Position numbers and translations under genes: made by a program. Positions 19,281-29,799 of a stretch of 64,000 bases of DNA are shown here, piece by piece. Origin of the DNA: an uncultured Bacteroidota bacterium (GTDB lineage Bacteria; Bacteroidota; Bacteroidia; Flavobacteriales; Flavobacteriaceae). Position 1 is the first letter of the stretch. Each line of letters starts with the position of its first letter. The notes beneath the pieces are model-generated. The model saw only the letters and a program-made list of their open reading frames with translations. It was not told the origin of the DNA and did not search any database. The stretch is taken from the NCBI GenBank assembly GCA_913047695.1, contig CAJWUI010000002.1, positions 1 through 64,000 on the forward strand, read 5' to 3'.

Positions 19281-19754
19281 TTGAAAAAGCTAATAATCCT
19301 GTTTTTATTTTTTTCAATCAATGCTTTCTCGCAATGGGAGTATTCTATTAATAGTTCAAAAAGAATAAGCAAGGCAATTGGACAAATAGAGTTTAACTAT
19401 AAAAAACAAGATAGTCTTTCATTAGTTTTATCTAATTCTAGAAAATTAGGTTTAGATCTCTCATTAACAGGAAATATTTTTGAAAAAAATCAAAAATTTT
19501 ATATTCTATTTGAAATATCTGATAGAAAGTTTAAGCCTTCAAACTCATCAATAGAGAATGAAAATTATCGAATTTTTGAGATGAAGGATTTAGTAACAAG
19601 TGAAAAATATGAGTTAGAAGAATTTTTGAAAATATTAAAGTTAGGTAGATCATTAACCCTCACAATTCGCTTAAAAGATAGAGTAATCCAAGGCTTTAAC
19701 AATCTAAACAGTAGTATTTCACCAATAAATAGTGTAATAGGCGATAAGTTTTAA
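19281..19754 (+). CDS. Hypothetical secreted protein (TTG start)
   Basis: Signal peptide LIILFLFFSINAFSQ. Confidence 0.55.
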   Translation: MKKLIILFLFFSINAFSQWEYSINSSKRISKAIGQIEFNYKKQDSLSLVLSNSRKLGLDLSLTGNIFEKNQKFYILFEISDRKFKPSNSSIENENYRIFEMKDLVTSEKYELEEFLKILKLGRSLTLTIRLKDRVIQGFNNLNSSISPINSVIGDKF

Positions 19755-19952
19755 TTAATCATATTGATAACGATCTCCTTTTTTATCTAAATATTGTTTT
19801 TTATCAGTATAATAAGTAGTACCAGTTTTTTTATCGAAAACAACATTATTATCAATATGTTCAAAACGTTCCACTTGACTTGACCCTAAGATTGCAAACC
19901 CAATAATTAAAGAAGAAATTAGAATTGAAATAGGTATTATATAATCTTTCAT
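19755..19952 (-). CDS. Hypothetical 65-aa membrane-anchored protein
   Basis: N-terminal TM segment; SQVERFEHIDNNVVFDKKTGTTYYTDKKQYLDKKG. Confidence 0.5.
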   Translation of the reverse strand: MKDYIIPISILISSLIIGFAILGSSQVERFEHIDNNVVFDKKTGTTYYTDKKQYLDKKGDRYQYD

Positions 19953-19982
19953 TTAAAATTTTTTATAAAATAAGTTTATAAT

Positions 19983-21503
19983 TTACTTATAAAATCTAAC
20001 AAAATCTATTTCCATGGAGTCTTGAATAAAATCTCCAGGTATATCACCACCTAATGTACCTCCCATTGCAACATTTAAAATTAAGTAATGCGGATTATCA
20101 AATGGTACAGAGCTATTGTTTATTATCTCACAGATAAGTAAATTATCTACATAAATTCTGAGAATTCCAGAAGTCCACTCTAAAGAGTATAGGTGAAATT
20201 CGTCTGTAACATCATTGATACCTAACGAATTGATGTCTTTAGTTAAACCGTAAGAAGCTTGCTGGCTTGAATTGTCAGCCCAATGGAATGTGCCATAAAG
20301 AATTTGTTTATTTGAACCATTTTGTTCCATAATATCTATTTCACCACATTTAGGCCAACCTACACTACCCTCTTGATCTCCGTGATAATTTCCTATTTCC
20401 CCCACATTAGTTCCCATAGTCCATATAGCAGGCCAAGTTCCAACTGATTTGGGAAGTTTTGCTCTTACATCTATTCGGCCGTATTGAAAATCAAACTTAG
20501 AATTTAGTCTAGCTGATGTGTATGATTTTGTTATTCCCTCATAATCGTATATCTCATTTTTTGCAACTATTTTCAATGTCCCATTTGACACATAAGAATT
20601 TTTCATTCTTTTTGTATAATGCTGTTTTTCATTGTTAGCCCATCCACTCTCAAAAATAGGGATTACTTGATGGTGCCATTTATCATCCATAGGTGCACCA
20701 TCATAGTTGAATTCATCATTCCATACTAGTTGGTAACCTGAGTATCTAGTTACTTGTTCACTTATGTCTATATTTGATTGGTCAACAATAATTTGAATAG
20801 GATTAGAAAATTGAATATTATCCATATAATAATTTACTTCTAATTGATTTGAAACCTCATAACCTAAAATAATCGTTATGGTATTATAGATATTGTTTCG
20901 ACCGTTAAACTCGGGGATATTAAAAATTAGCGTTTCCCAACCAGATGTCGTAGTTATCGCAAAAAGATCACCAGTACTTTTTTTCCCTTGAGTACCATTT
21001 GGCAAACCATCTTCTAATTTTAATAGTACCTTGTGCCCTGGTCTAGGAGAGTAAAATTGAAATGAAATTGCTTCTTCCCCTTCGGGAAATTTAATTTCTT
21101 CTTCTAAAACAAAATAAAAACCAGCCCATGATTGAATTCCCGAGGGTTCATTAATTTTAATAACTTTTGAAGAATTATTTATTCTGTCAATATTAGGATT
21201 TTCATCGTATTCTAAGGACAAATTTATTGATCCTATCCCACCAAATCTTCCCCAGTTTCCAGAACTTCTGTTATCGGGTTGTACATTTTGTTCTGAAAAA
21301 TTAACCAGATTATCTTCAAAACTAATTATTCCTTTATTTAAGTTGAAACTTAAAATTTCAGATGCAGTTGAGGTTGAGTTTAGATTATTTTCAGGGAGAG
21401 TTGAAATAATATTTGAACCGCTAGATTCAGTTTCACTACAAGAAAAAAATTGTAAAAGGCAAACAATAAAGAAACAAGGAAAAGACAAGCTAATTTTTTT
21501 CAA
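19983..21503 (-). CDS. GH16 family beta-glucanase (laminarinase-like) lipoprotein with N-terminal carbohydrate-binding-like region
   Basis: Catalytic GEIDIMEQNG; WNDEFNYDGAPMDDKWHHQ; GTFHWADN; lipobox FFSCSE. Confidence 0.92.
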   Translation of the reverse strand: MKKISLSFPCFFIVCLLQFFSCSETESSGSNIISTLPENNLNSTSTASEILSFNLNKGIISFEDNLVNFSEQNVQPDNRSSGNWGRFGGIGSINLSLEYDENPNIDRINNSSKVIKINEPSGIQSWAGFYFVLEEEIKFPEGEEAISFQFYSPRPGHKVLLKLEDGLPNGTQGKKSTGDLFAITTTSGWETLIFNIPEFNGRNNIYNTITIILGYEVSNQLEVNYYMDNIQFSNPIQIIVDQSNIDISEQVTRYSGYQLVWNDEFNYDGAPMDDKWHHQVIPIFESGWANNEKQHYTKRMKNSYVSNGTLKIVAKNEIYDYEGITKSYTSARLNSKFDFQYGRIDVRAKLPKSVGTWPAIWTMGTNVGEIGNYHGDQEGSVGWPKCGEIDIMEQNGSNKQILYGTFHWADNSSQQASYGLTKDINSLGINDVTDEFHLYSLEWTSGILRIYVDNLLICEIINNSSVPFDNPHYLILNVAMGGTLGGDIPGDFIQDSMEIDFVRFYK

Positions 21504-21574
21504 TTAAAATGTGTTTTTGTAAACTTCATTATTTAAACTATAAGATCAAAATTTTTTATAAAAATTTTAAATCC

Positions 21575-22375
21575 CTATTTAATTTTATTTTTACTATATA
21601 TAGATCTAAATGAATAATTAATTCCAATATTCCAATCAAATTTTTTAGCATTAATAGAAGTATTAATACTTTGGTTTAGGGTTGAGGAAAAATAAAAGGG
21701 AATTTTTTTGTGTTTCAGTGCAAACGTGTTTGCAAAATAAAAGCCATTATTTTTATCAATTTGAAGAAAATATATTTCTGGACTGAAACTGATACTCATG
21801 TTATTTGATAATGCTAAGTTATCAATGCCCGTCCTTATTGTAACAAAATTTGCTTGATCACTTTGATCTCTCTTTTCGAGGCCATGACCATTTATATAAA
21901 ATAAAGTAAAATTTATTTTTTTTGAGATTTTATAGTTAATTAAAGAATTTAAAATGAAAAACCTTTGCGGCGTTAAAATATCTAAAGATTCAGAATTTCT
22001 TAAATAATTTAAACTTGTAAATGCATAAACAGGAAAACTTGTACCTACGCGTAGCAAAAATCGATTCTTTTTTATGAGCTTATAATTCCACCCAAATAAA
22101 AATGACCAGGGTCTCATTCCATCAAGGTCAAATCTAAGTTGAGGGTCAAAACTAAAACGTTTACCAGTTACAGATAGATTAATTGTTGCTGCCGGCTTTC
22201 CAAGAGAAAATAGCGGAATAAAGGAAAACCCATTGTTAGTTAAATTTATATTTCCAGAAAATTCTAATTGTTTTATTTCATCTTGATTTTGAGCATTTAA
22301 TTCAACCCCAAATAGGAATACTAAAGAAAAAGCTATATATACAAACCGTAAAAAGAAAAAATCAGTGATTTTAAT
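21575..22375 (-). CDS. Predicted outer-membrane protein, paralog of 13127-13897; 5' end extends beyond the listed ORF but has no ATG/GTG/TTG start
   Basis: In-frame upstream translation I(ATT)KITDFFFLRFVYIAFSLVFLFGVELNAQNQDEIKQLEFSGNINLTNNGFSFIPLFSLGKPAATINLSVTGKRFSFDPQLRFDLDG joins MRPWSFLFGWNY... without a stop. Confidence 0.6.
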   Translation of the reverse strand: MKITDFFFLRFVYIAFSLVFLFGVELNAQNQDEIKQLEFSGNINLTNNGFSFIPLFSLGKPAATINLSVTGKRFSFDPQLRFDLDGMRPWSFLFGWNYKLIKKNRFLLRVGTSFPVYAFTSLNYLRNSESLDILTPQRFFILNSLINYKISKKINFTLFYINGHGLEKRDQSDQANFVTIRTGIDNLALSNNMSISFSPEIYFLQIDKNNGFYFANTFALKHKKIPFYFSSTLNQSINTSINAKKFDWNIGINYSFRSIYSKNKIK

Positions 22376-22504
22376 TTGGGTTTAATTTATTAATTAAATG
22401 TTTAAAAACAGAAAAGCCTTACAAAGAGCAAACTTAACTATTTAATAAAATTACAATATCAAAATATATATTATATATCTTTAAGCAAACCTTAACGATT
22501 TTTT

Positions 22505-22597
22505 ATGGAATGGTATATGAAAAACAGGTGGTGGATTTGGACGATTACTGGGATTTATCTTGCTTATAGAATTGTTGTAGGTATATATTATAGTTAA
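22505..22597 (+). CDS. Possible 30-aa membrane micropeptide
   Basis: MEWYMKNRWWIWTITGIYLAYRIVVGIYYS*. Confidence 0.3.
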   Translation: MEWYMKNRWWIWTITGIYLAYRIVVGIYYS

Positions 22598-22650
22598 ACT
22601 CTTTTGTGAATAAAAATCAACTTTATTTAATAATAAGATAATGAAGTCAT

Positions 22651-23778
22651 ATGTTTAGTTTTTGGGAAAAAACAGAATTATTTCATTATGACCTGATAGT
22701 ACTTGGAGGCGGTATCACAGGGATTTTTTGTGCTCTTCATTTTAAGAAAAATAATCCTAGCGCTTCAATTGCAATTCTTGAGCGTGGATTATTTTCTTCT
22801 GGTGCAAGTACTAAAAACGCTGGATTTGCTTGTTTTGGTTCCCTTTCAGAATTAATTGAAGATGCAACTGAGCTAGGAGAAGAAAAATTATTATCAATTA
22901 TTAAAATGCGCTTGGATGGACTTGCTCTTTTGAGAGAAACTATTGGAGACCATAAAATGGATTTAAGATGGGATGGAGGGTATGAACTTTTTTTTGATAA
23001 AAGTCCAAAAATATTCAATCAGATTGATTATATAAACACATTATTAAAACCTTTTTTTTCAAAGAATGTTTTTACCATTAATAATAAAAAAATAAAAACC
23101 TTCGGATTTAACTCTGCAAGGGTAAATCATCTAGTTCAAAATCCTTTTGAAGGACAACTAAATACTGGAAAAATGATGAGAATTCTTAGATCAAACTTAA
23201 ATCAAAAAGACATTACTCTTTTTTCAAATACAGAATTAACTGAATTTGAATCTAAATCAGAAAAAAACGAGTTATTAATAAGTTTAAAAAATCAAAAATT
23301 CAAACTTAGTTGTAATAAATTAGCAATTTGTAATAATGCATTTGCAACTAAAACCTTATCAAATTTAAAAGTAAAACCAGGTAGAGGATTGATAATTTTA
23401 ACAAAGCCATTTTCAAAACTTGACATAAAAGGATCATTTCATTACGATAGGGGATTTTATTATTTCAGAAATATTCAAAACAGAATATTATTTGGTGGGG
23501 GACGAAATTTGGATTTTAAAAAAGAGGAAACAATTGAATTTGGGATAAACAATAAAATAAGAAATAAACTAATTGCTGACCTAGATCAATTAATTATTCC
23601 AAAACATGAAATTGAGATTGACATGGAGTGGTCTGGAATAATGGCTTTTGGGGAAAGTAAAATTCCAATTATAAAAAGAGAGTCAAATTCAGTAGCAGTT
23701 GGAGTTAAATCCTCTGGAATGGGTGTTGCAATTGGAAGTTATGTAGGGAAAAGTGTAGCAGAACTTTTATTAACTTAA
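22651..23778 (+). CDS. FAD-dependent oxidoreductase (DAO family)
   Basis: YDLIVLGGGITGIFCALHF nucleotide-binding motif; GASTKNAGFACFG; C-terminal GMGVAIGSYVGKSVAELL. Confidence 0.87.
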   Translation: MFSFWEKTELFHYDLIVLGGGITGIFCALHFKKNNPSASIAILERGLFSSGASTKNAGFACFGSLSELIEDATELGEEKLLSIIKMRLDGLALLRETIGDHKMDLRWDGGYELFFDKSPKIFNQIDYINTLLKPFFSKNVFTINNKKIKTFGFNSARVNHLVQNPFEGQLNTGKMMRILRSNLNQKDITLFSNTELTEFESKSEKNELLISLKNQKFKLSCNKLAICNNAFATKTLSNLKVKPGRGLIILTKPFSKLDIKGSFHYDRGFYYFRNIQNRILFGGGRNLDFKKEETIEFGINNKIRNKLIADLDQLIIPKHEIEIDMEWSGIMAFGESKIPIIKRESNSVAVGVKSSGMGVAIGSYVGKSVAELLLT

Positions 23779-23834
23779 AAATATTTGACAACGGGTCTAA
23801 TTAACTATATTTTTAAAGCTGTATAGATTTAGGA

Positions 23835-24158
23835 ATGAAAAAAGTTTTTTTTTATTTTTCATTTTCATATTTGAAGCCCCATTATTACTGGCCTTTGAGG
23901 ATTATTTTTATTCTTTATCTGCTAATAATTTTTACTGGCTTAATTTATGATCTTAATACCCAAAATATAGAATATTATTCGAATATAGATGAATATTTAA
24001 ATATCCTTTTTACTGATCCACTATTTTATTACATATATATTCTGCCATTTTTTGTAGTTTATTTTATTTCAGTTCTATTGGAGTTTTTTATAAGTATTAA
24101 TGTAAATAAGAAAATAACAAAAAAACCACCTCCTAAAAAGAGGCGGTTAAACAAATGA
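23835..24158 (+). CDS. Hypothetical membrane protein
   Basis: Two to three hydrophobic segments. Confidence 0.45.
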   Translation: MKKVFFYFSFSYLKPHYYWPLRIIFILYLLIIFTGLIYDLNTQNIEYYSNIDEYLNILFTDPLFYYIYILPFFVVYFISVLLEFFISINVNKKITKKPPPKKRRLNK

Positions 24159-24445
24159 ATAAATTAACAAAGAATAAATACTAAGCTTTTAACGATGAAT
24201 AAAAAAGCATTTTGTATTTAAAAAAAATGCAACTAAATAGGCTTTACATCTTTTATTTCTCAAAGATAAATGCAATTCATAGAAAATTATATTAAGAAAA
24301 TGTAAAAAATTGACTTTTTATTGAGTATTCAATAATAAAGTGTTTAAAATATGGATTGTATTAAATATTTTGTCTTATTTTATGATATTAATGATAAAAG
24401 TAGCTATCAGTCTCACATAGTCTTATAAATGAACCTATGAATTAA

Positions 24446-25888
24446 GTGTTAAAGATTTTTTTCAAAGATTGTTACTTAAATAAAGTGAAATATTTTTTTT
24501 TACATACCATTTTATTACTGTTTATCTATTGCTCCCCTGATAATCACCCAAATGTAATTTTTATACTTACAGATGACCAAGGATATGGTGATCTAGGAGT
24601 GTATGGAGCTTCTGATATATCGACACCAAATCTAGATCAATTGGCCTCAGGCGGAGCTTATTTTACATCTTATTATGCTACACAACCAGTATGCTCTGCA
24701 TCACGTGCATCAATTTTAACTGGTTGTTATCCAGACAGAATAGGAATTTTCAATGCTTACAGCCCAGGATCAAAAGTGGGTCTCCATCCAAATGAAAAAA
24801 CTGTTGCTGAGTTACTAAAACAAAAAGGATATTCTACAGCAATTTACGGGAAATGGCATCTTGGCGATGCTCCTAAGTTCAATCCCTTAAAACATGGCTT
24901 TGATGAATTCTACGGAATATTGTATTCTAATGACATGTGGCCGAAACATCCTGAACAAGGATCTGTATTTAACTTTCCAGATATTGAGTTATATGAAAAT
25001 GACAAACCAATTAAAGTTTTAAATGATCAAACCTTTTTAACAGAGGTATTGACTGATAAAGCGATTGATTTTATAAAACGAAATAAGGGGAATCCCTTTT
25101 TTCTATACTTGCCTCATCCCCAACCGCATGTTCCTTTATTTGCATCTGACAAATTCATAGGAACACAGAAAAGAGGACTCTATGGTGATGTGATTAATGA
25201 AATTGACTTTTCAGTTGGACGTATTTTAATGACTTTAAAAATGGAAAAACTAGAAGAAAATACAATTATAATTTTTACTTCAGACAATGGGCCATGGCTC
25301 TCTTATGGTGCCCATTCAGGATCTGCAGGTATTTTTAGAGAGGGTAAAGGGACTAATTGGGAAGGTGGTCATCGTGTCCCTGGTATAGTATATTATCCAA
25401 ATAAAATAAAAGCAAATACAAAAATTGATGTACCCGCAATGGGAATTGATTGGTTACCTACAATAGTAGAATTTACCCAGAGTCAATCGCCTAAAAATAA
25501 AATTGATGGAGCTTCACTGGTTCCCTTATTAACAGGAAAGACATATGAATCACCTCATGAAAATTTCTTTTTTTATTACAGGGTTAACGAATTACATGCC
25601 GTAAGACACAAAAATTGGAAATTATATGTTCCTCATACTTATCGTTCACTTAATGGTAGGGTTGGGACAAATGATGGTTTTCCAATTCCATATGAAATGA
25701 ATACTTTGAAATATCCAGCTCTTTTTAACCTAGATAATGACCCTAAAGAGAAGATTGATATAGCTTCAAAACACCCAGAAATTGTTTCAAAAATTTCAAA
25801 AATAGCAGATTCAATCAGAATAGTTCTTGGCGATCGGTTGACAGGAATAAAAGGTAAAGAGGTGCGTCCAGTTGGAGAAATCGATTAA
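24446..25888 (+). CDS. Sulfatase (S1 family, Cys-type), lipoprotein; true start probably GTG at 24485
   Basis: CSASRASILTG signature; VIFILTDDQGYGDLGVYG; in-frame V(GTG)KYFFLHTILLLFIYCS gives a good lipobox. Confidence 0.93.
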   Translation: MLKIFFKDCYLNKVKYFFLHTILLLFIYCSPDNHPNVIFILTDDQGYGDLGVYGASDISTPNLDQLASGGAYFTSYYATQPVCSASRASILTGCYPDRIGIFNAYSPGSKVGLHPNEKTVAELLKQKGYSTAIYGKWHLGDAPKFNPLKHGFDEFYGILYSNDMWPKHPEQGSVFNFPDIELYENDKPIKVLNDQTFLTEVLTDKAIDFIKRNKGNPFFLYLPHPQPHVPLFASDKFIGTQKRGLYGDVINEIDFSVGRILMTLKMEKLEENTIIIFTSDNGPWLSYGAHSGSAGIFREGKGTNWEGGHRVPGIVYYPNKIKANTKIDVPAMGIDWLPTIVEFTQSQSPKNKIDGASLVPLLTGKTYESPHENFFFYYRVNELHAVRHKNWKLYVPHTYRSLNGRVGTNDGFPIPYEMNTLKYPALFNLDNDPKEKIDIASKHPEIVSKISKIADSIRIVLGDRLTGIKGKEVRPVGEID

Positions 25889-27309
25889 TTTTTGCTTCTC
25901 CAAGGGCCATTTATAATTTTGACCTCTTTATTATTTAAAGGAATAATACCGTGTGCTCCAAAATAGTCTCTTTGTGCTTGGATTAAATTACCAATGCTTT
26001 TTTCTTGCGTCGCAGAAATTAAAAAATTCCAGGATGAAGAAATACAAGGAATTGGAATCAGTCTCGCAGCAGCATAGTTTAGCATTGAGTTCCAATTAGT
26101 TTGTGATTCCGACAAATTTTTTTTAAAAACATTCATTTCCAAAATCGAAGCCTTAATTTTAAATTCCTTCTCTAACGTCTTCATTAATCGTGACTTTATA
26201 ATACAACCCTCTGACCACAAATTAGCAATTAAGTCTGGCTTTATATTCCAACCGTGAGCTTGATTGGAATTTTTTATCATTTCAAAGCCTTGGTGATGAT
26301 TAATCAAGCGACACATATCGTAAATGATTTTTAATTTTTTAATTGAAATTGTAGCATCCCCTTTTTTTAGAGTGATGATTTTAGAAAGATTTTCCCGTTT
26401 AGTTTTCATATTAGAAGTAAATCTAGCATGCAATGCTGAGACCATTAAACTATTAGGGTAACCCATTGAGATTCCACTTTCTGAAGCCCAAGCTCCAGTA
26501 CCTTTAGTTGAGGCACTATCAGTTATTTTATTGATAAAAAAATCATTATTTTCTTCATATTTAAGTATTTCCGAAGTAATTCCTAATAGATAACTTTCAC
26601 TTGAACTTTTCTGCCAACTTTCCAATTCTTTTTGGATAGAATTTATTTCACCTTCCAAAGTTTCCATCAAAAGAGAAAAAATTTCAGCAATTAATTGCAT
26701 TTCTGCATATTCAATGCCATTGTGTATTATTTTAACAAAATGTCCGGCACCTCGATCTCCTAAGTAAGAGCAGCATGGCTTTCCTTTAACTCCTTTTGCT
26801 GAAGCTTTCTCTAAGTCCTTAGCTACTATTTTATATGCTTCTTTATCACCACCAATCATTAATGAGGGTCCCTTTAGAGCACCTTTGTCACCACCTGAAA
26901 TACCCATACCTAAAAAATAAATATCTTTCTTTTTAAGTTGTGAATTTACTTTTTCAGTTTCTTTATAATGTGAATTCCCTCCATCTATTATAATGTCACC
27001 TTTTGAAAGTAGTGGGACTAGTTTTTTCAAAAATAATTTAAGTGCTGATCCAGCTGTTATTAATATTATTATTTTTCGAGGACGCTTTATTGAAGAAACA
27101 AAATTAGCAAGTGATTCAAAAGCCAAGGCATTTTTAAGCTCTGGGAATTTCTTTTTTTGTTTAAGTGCTATTTGCTCTTCTTTACCTTTAACATATCTAT
27201 TATATATAGCTAAACTGTATCCATGAGAAGCAAAATTTCTGCTCAGATTAGTACCCATTACACCCATACCAACAATTCCCCATTCTGTTTTTTTACTTTC
27301 CAAGCTCAC
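25885..27309 (-). CDS. gnd: 6-phosphogluconate dehydrogenase (decarboxylating)
   Basis: GIVGMGVMGTNLSRN, IIDGGNSHYKET, FLGMGISGGDKGALKGPSLMIGG, FVKIIHNGIEYAEMQLIAE, DYFGAH. Confidence 0.95.
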   Translation of the reverse strand: MSLESKKTEWGIVGMGVMGTNLSRNFASHGYSLAIYNRYVKGKEEQIALKQKKKFPELKNALAFESLANFVSSIKRPRKIIILITAGSALKLFLKKLVPLLSKGDIIIDGGNSHYKETEKVNSQLKKKDIYFLGMGISGGDKGALKGPSLMIGGDKEAYKIVAKDLEKASAKGVKGKPCCSYLGDRGAGHFVKIIHNGIEYAEMQLIAEIFSLLMETLEGEINSIQKELESWQKSSSESYLLGITSEILKYEENNDFFINKITDSASTKGTGAWASESGISMGYPNSLMVSALHARFTSNMKTKRENLSKIITLKKGDATISIKKLKIIYDMCRLINHHQGFEMIKNSNQAHGWNIKPDLIANLWSEGCIIKSRLMKTLEKEFKIKASILEMNVFKKNLSESQTNWNSMLNYAAARLIPIPCISSSWNFLISATQEKSIGNLIQAQRDYFGAHGIIPLNNKEVKIINGPWRSKN

Positions 27310-27781
27310 GGCGTATTTTTTTTATTTGTTCTTCGATTGTCAAAGAGCTGATTAGATAAAAAGCATTTTTTGGTTTCTCAAATATTTTTATTTGGCTTTC
27401 AAGTAATTCGACAGGCATAAAATGGCTTCTTTTTTGCATTCTTTTTTTTAACTCTTTAATTTCACAATCTAAAACCACCCATAATATATTTTTTTTTGGG
27501 ACAAATTTAACTAACAGTTCACGGTACTTCTCCTTCAATGCTGAGCAAGCCACAATAACACCATTAATATGGCTTTCAAATATTTTCTTAGAAAGTTTAA
27601 TTAACCATGGTTTTCGATCTTTATCATTTAGTGGTATAGATTTTTTCATTTTTTCAATATTATCTAGACTATGAAAATCATCTCCATCAATAAATAATAT
27701 ACCAAGCTTTTCCGATAGTGCTTTCCCAACAGTGCTTTTACCACTCCCACTAACACCAATCAAAATAATTATATTTTTCAC
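27293..27781 (-). CDS. gntK: Gluconokinase (GntK/IdnK family)
   Basis: ILIGVSGSGKSTVGKALSEKLGILFIDGDDFH P-loop; CSALKEKYRE; RSHFMPVELLESQ. Confidence 0.92.
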   Translation of the reverse strand: MKNIIILIGVSGSGKSTVGKALSEKLGILFIDGDDFHSLDNIEKMKKSIPLNDKDRKPWLIKLSKKIFESHINGVIVACSALKEKYRELLVKFVPKKNILWVVLDCEIKELKKRMQKRSHFMPVELLESQIKIFEKPKNAFYLISSLTIEEQIKKIRRELGK

Positions 27782-27843
27782 AAATTAAAGTTATAAAACC
27801 AGTCTTTAAAGTGTTTTTTTTAGATACGTTTAACGTAAAAAAA

Positions 27844-28962
27844 CTACTCCCAAAACTGAGTTTTTTTAGTAACAGAAGCTTTCAAAGCAAGGCTTAAAAT
27901 TTTAGAAACAATCAAATTATTCTCAACACTGTATAAAGAAAAAGGTTCTAGCTTTTTATTATTAAAGACAACCTCATATAGTAATCTAAATGGGTCTTTT
28001 TTATTTTTTGGTATAGGCGAAGGAATATATTTCTGTCCTCCCATGTTTTCATTTTCCATAAATTCCATCTGATCACTATTTTGGCAATCTATAAAGCCCT
28101 TTGTTCCATATAGCTGCATATCTTTTCTATTATGTGACCAATTCCAAGAGGCCTGTATAATAACTTGCAGATTGGTGTATTCCAGTAAAATTGTAGTATC
28201 ATCATCTACTTTTGAGTAAAGTTCAGGCTTAGTTTGTTTGGCAACACAACTAATACTTATTGGAGTTTCGCCGTCTAACAACCAGGTTGTAATATTTGCA
28301 CCGTAACATCCAAAATCTGTAAGGGCTCCAGCTCCGTTTAGAATGGGATCTGTTAACCAAGAAAGAAATTCCGGTGTACAACCAATTTCTCTTGGACCAG
28401 GATGTCCGGTATTGAAAACTATTTTAGTAAGTGATCCAAAACTACCTTGATTCAAAAGGTTTTTAGCTTCATAGGTGGTTTCATACCATGATGTTTCATA
28501 ATTCACTAGCAATGGTGTCCTGTAATTTTCAACAATTTCTGCCATTTCTTTAGCTTCATTATAATTTGTTGCCATTGGTTTTTCTACCATAATTGGGATA
28601 CCCTTAGGAGCAAAATATTTTACTACATCAAGATGCTCTTTAGTTGAATTGAAAGCAGAAATAGCATCTATTTCAACATTTTGTAATAGAGATTCATAAC
28701 TGTCGAAAAATAGACTATCGGGGATATTATAGCGTTTTTTATACCGGTTTATGGATTTAAGATTTGTTTCCACAATACCAACTATTTTTACATCGCTTTG
28801 ATTTCTATTTAAAATCCAATTGACATGATCATGAACTAACCCAATAACAGCTAAACGAAGAACATTTTTTTTTGGATATTCAAAATCAACTGCCATTAAT
28901 GGATGACTTAATATAAGAATTAAAAAAAAGTAGGATAGTTTTAAAAAAAAAGAAACTCGCAT
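27844..28962 (-). CDS. Gfo/Idh/MocA family oxidoreductase, exported
   Basis: LRLAVIGLVHDHV; VEKPMATNYNEA; LTDFGCYGANITTWLL; N-terminal signal. Confidence 0.85.
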   Translation of the reverse strand: MRVSFFLKLSYFFLILILSHPLMAVDFEYPKKNVLRLAVIGLVHDHVNWILNRNQSDVKIVGIVETNLKSINRYKKRYNIPDSLFFDSYESLLQNVEIDAISAFNSTKEHLDVVKYFAPKGIPIMVEKPMATNYNEAKEMAEIVENYRTPLLVNYETSWYETTYEAKNLLNQGSFGSLTKIVFNTGHPGPREIGCTPEFLSWLTDPILNGAGALTDFGCYGANITTWLLDGETPISISCVAKQTKPELYSKVDDDTTILLEYTNLQVIIQASWNWSHNRKDMQLYGTKGFIDCQNSDQMEFMENENMGGQKYIPSPIPKNKKDPFRLLYEVVFNNKKLEPFSLYSVENNLIVSKILSLALKASVTKKTQFWE

Positions 28963-29016
28963 ATTTTTATTAAATTCATTTACGGTAATTTAACCATTAA
29001 AAACTAAGTAAGTACT

Positions 29017-29799
29017 ATGAAAAAAATAATTCTGAGTTTGTTTTTTTTAATAACAAATGTCTACTCAATAAGCGCTCAAAATGAGGCTAAAAAATTACTA
29101 GCAATTTTTGCTCACCCAGATGATGAGCAATCAGTAGCACCCTTACTAGTAAAATTGGTTGAAGAAGGTGTCGAAGTAACTTTAGTTATTGCTACTGACG
29201 GTAGGCTTGGTGTAAATGAATATAATGACAATAAAGCAGGCGACGGTTTAGCAAAGATTAGAAGAAAGGAGATGATGTGTGCTGCTGATATTTTGGGGGT
29301 AAAATTGATTCATTTAGATTATCACGATCAGCTTAAGGCTGCTGAGGGCTTTGATGGGCATGTTCCTCATGCTCAAAAGTTAATTTTAGAATTAAAAAAT
29401 ATTATTGATAAAGTTAAGCCTGACGCAATAATTACTTTTGGGCCTGATGGTAAGACAACTCACATGGATCACAGGTTAGTAGGTGCTTCAGTAACCCAAG
29501 TGTTCCTGTCTCAGAGATGGGGAAAACCTATGAAATTGTATTTCCATGGTATGCCTAGTGATCTGCTGGGTTCTCAAAAAGTTAGGACTTTGAGAGGTCA
29601 GGAAAGATCATTTTTAAATGTGCAGATACCTTTCACTTGGGATCAATATGATAAAGCTTATCAATCTTTGTTATGCCACGAAAGTCAATACCCAGCTGAA
29701 GTTGTTATGAAAATGAAAGAGGATAAAAAATCATTTGGTAATAGGATTTATTTAAGACAATTTATGTCCTCAAAAAAAGTTAAAAATAGATTATTCTGA
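29017..29799 (+). CDS. PIG-L family deacetylase, secreted
   Basis: LLAIFAHPDDEQSVAPLL; ATDGRLG; TFGPDGKTTHMDHR. Confidence 0.92.
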   Translation: MKKIILSLFFLITNVYSISAQNEAKKLLAIFAHPDDEQSVAPLLVKLVEEGVEVTLVIATDGRLGVNEYNDNKAGDGLAKIRRKEMMCAADILGVKLIHLDYHDQLKAAEGFDGHVPHAQKLILELKNIIDKVKPDAIITFGPDGKTTHMDHRLVGASVTQVFLSQRWGKPMKLYFHGMPSDLLGSQKVRTLRGQERSFLNVQIPFTWDQYDKAYQSLLCHESQYPAEVVMKMKEDKKSFGNRIYLRQFMSSKKVKNRLF

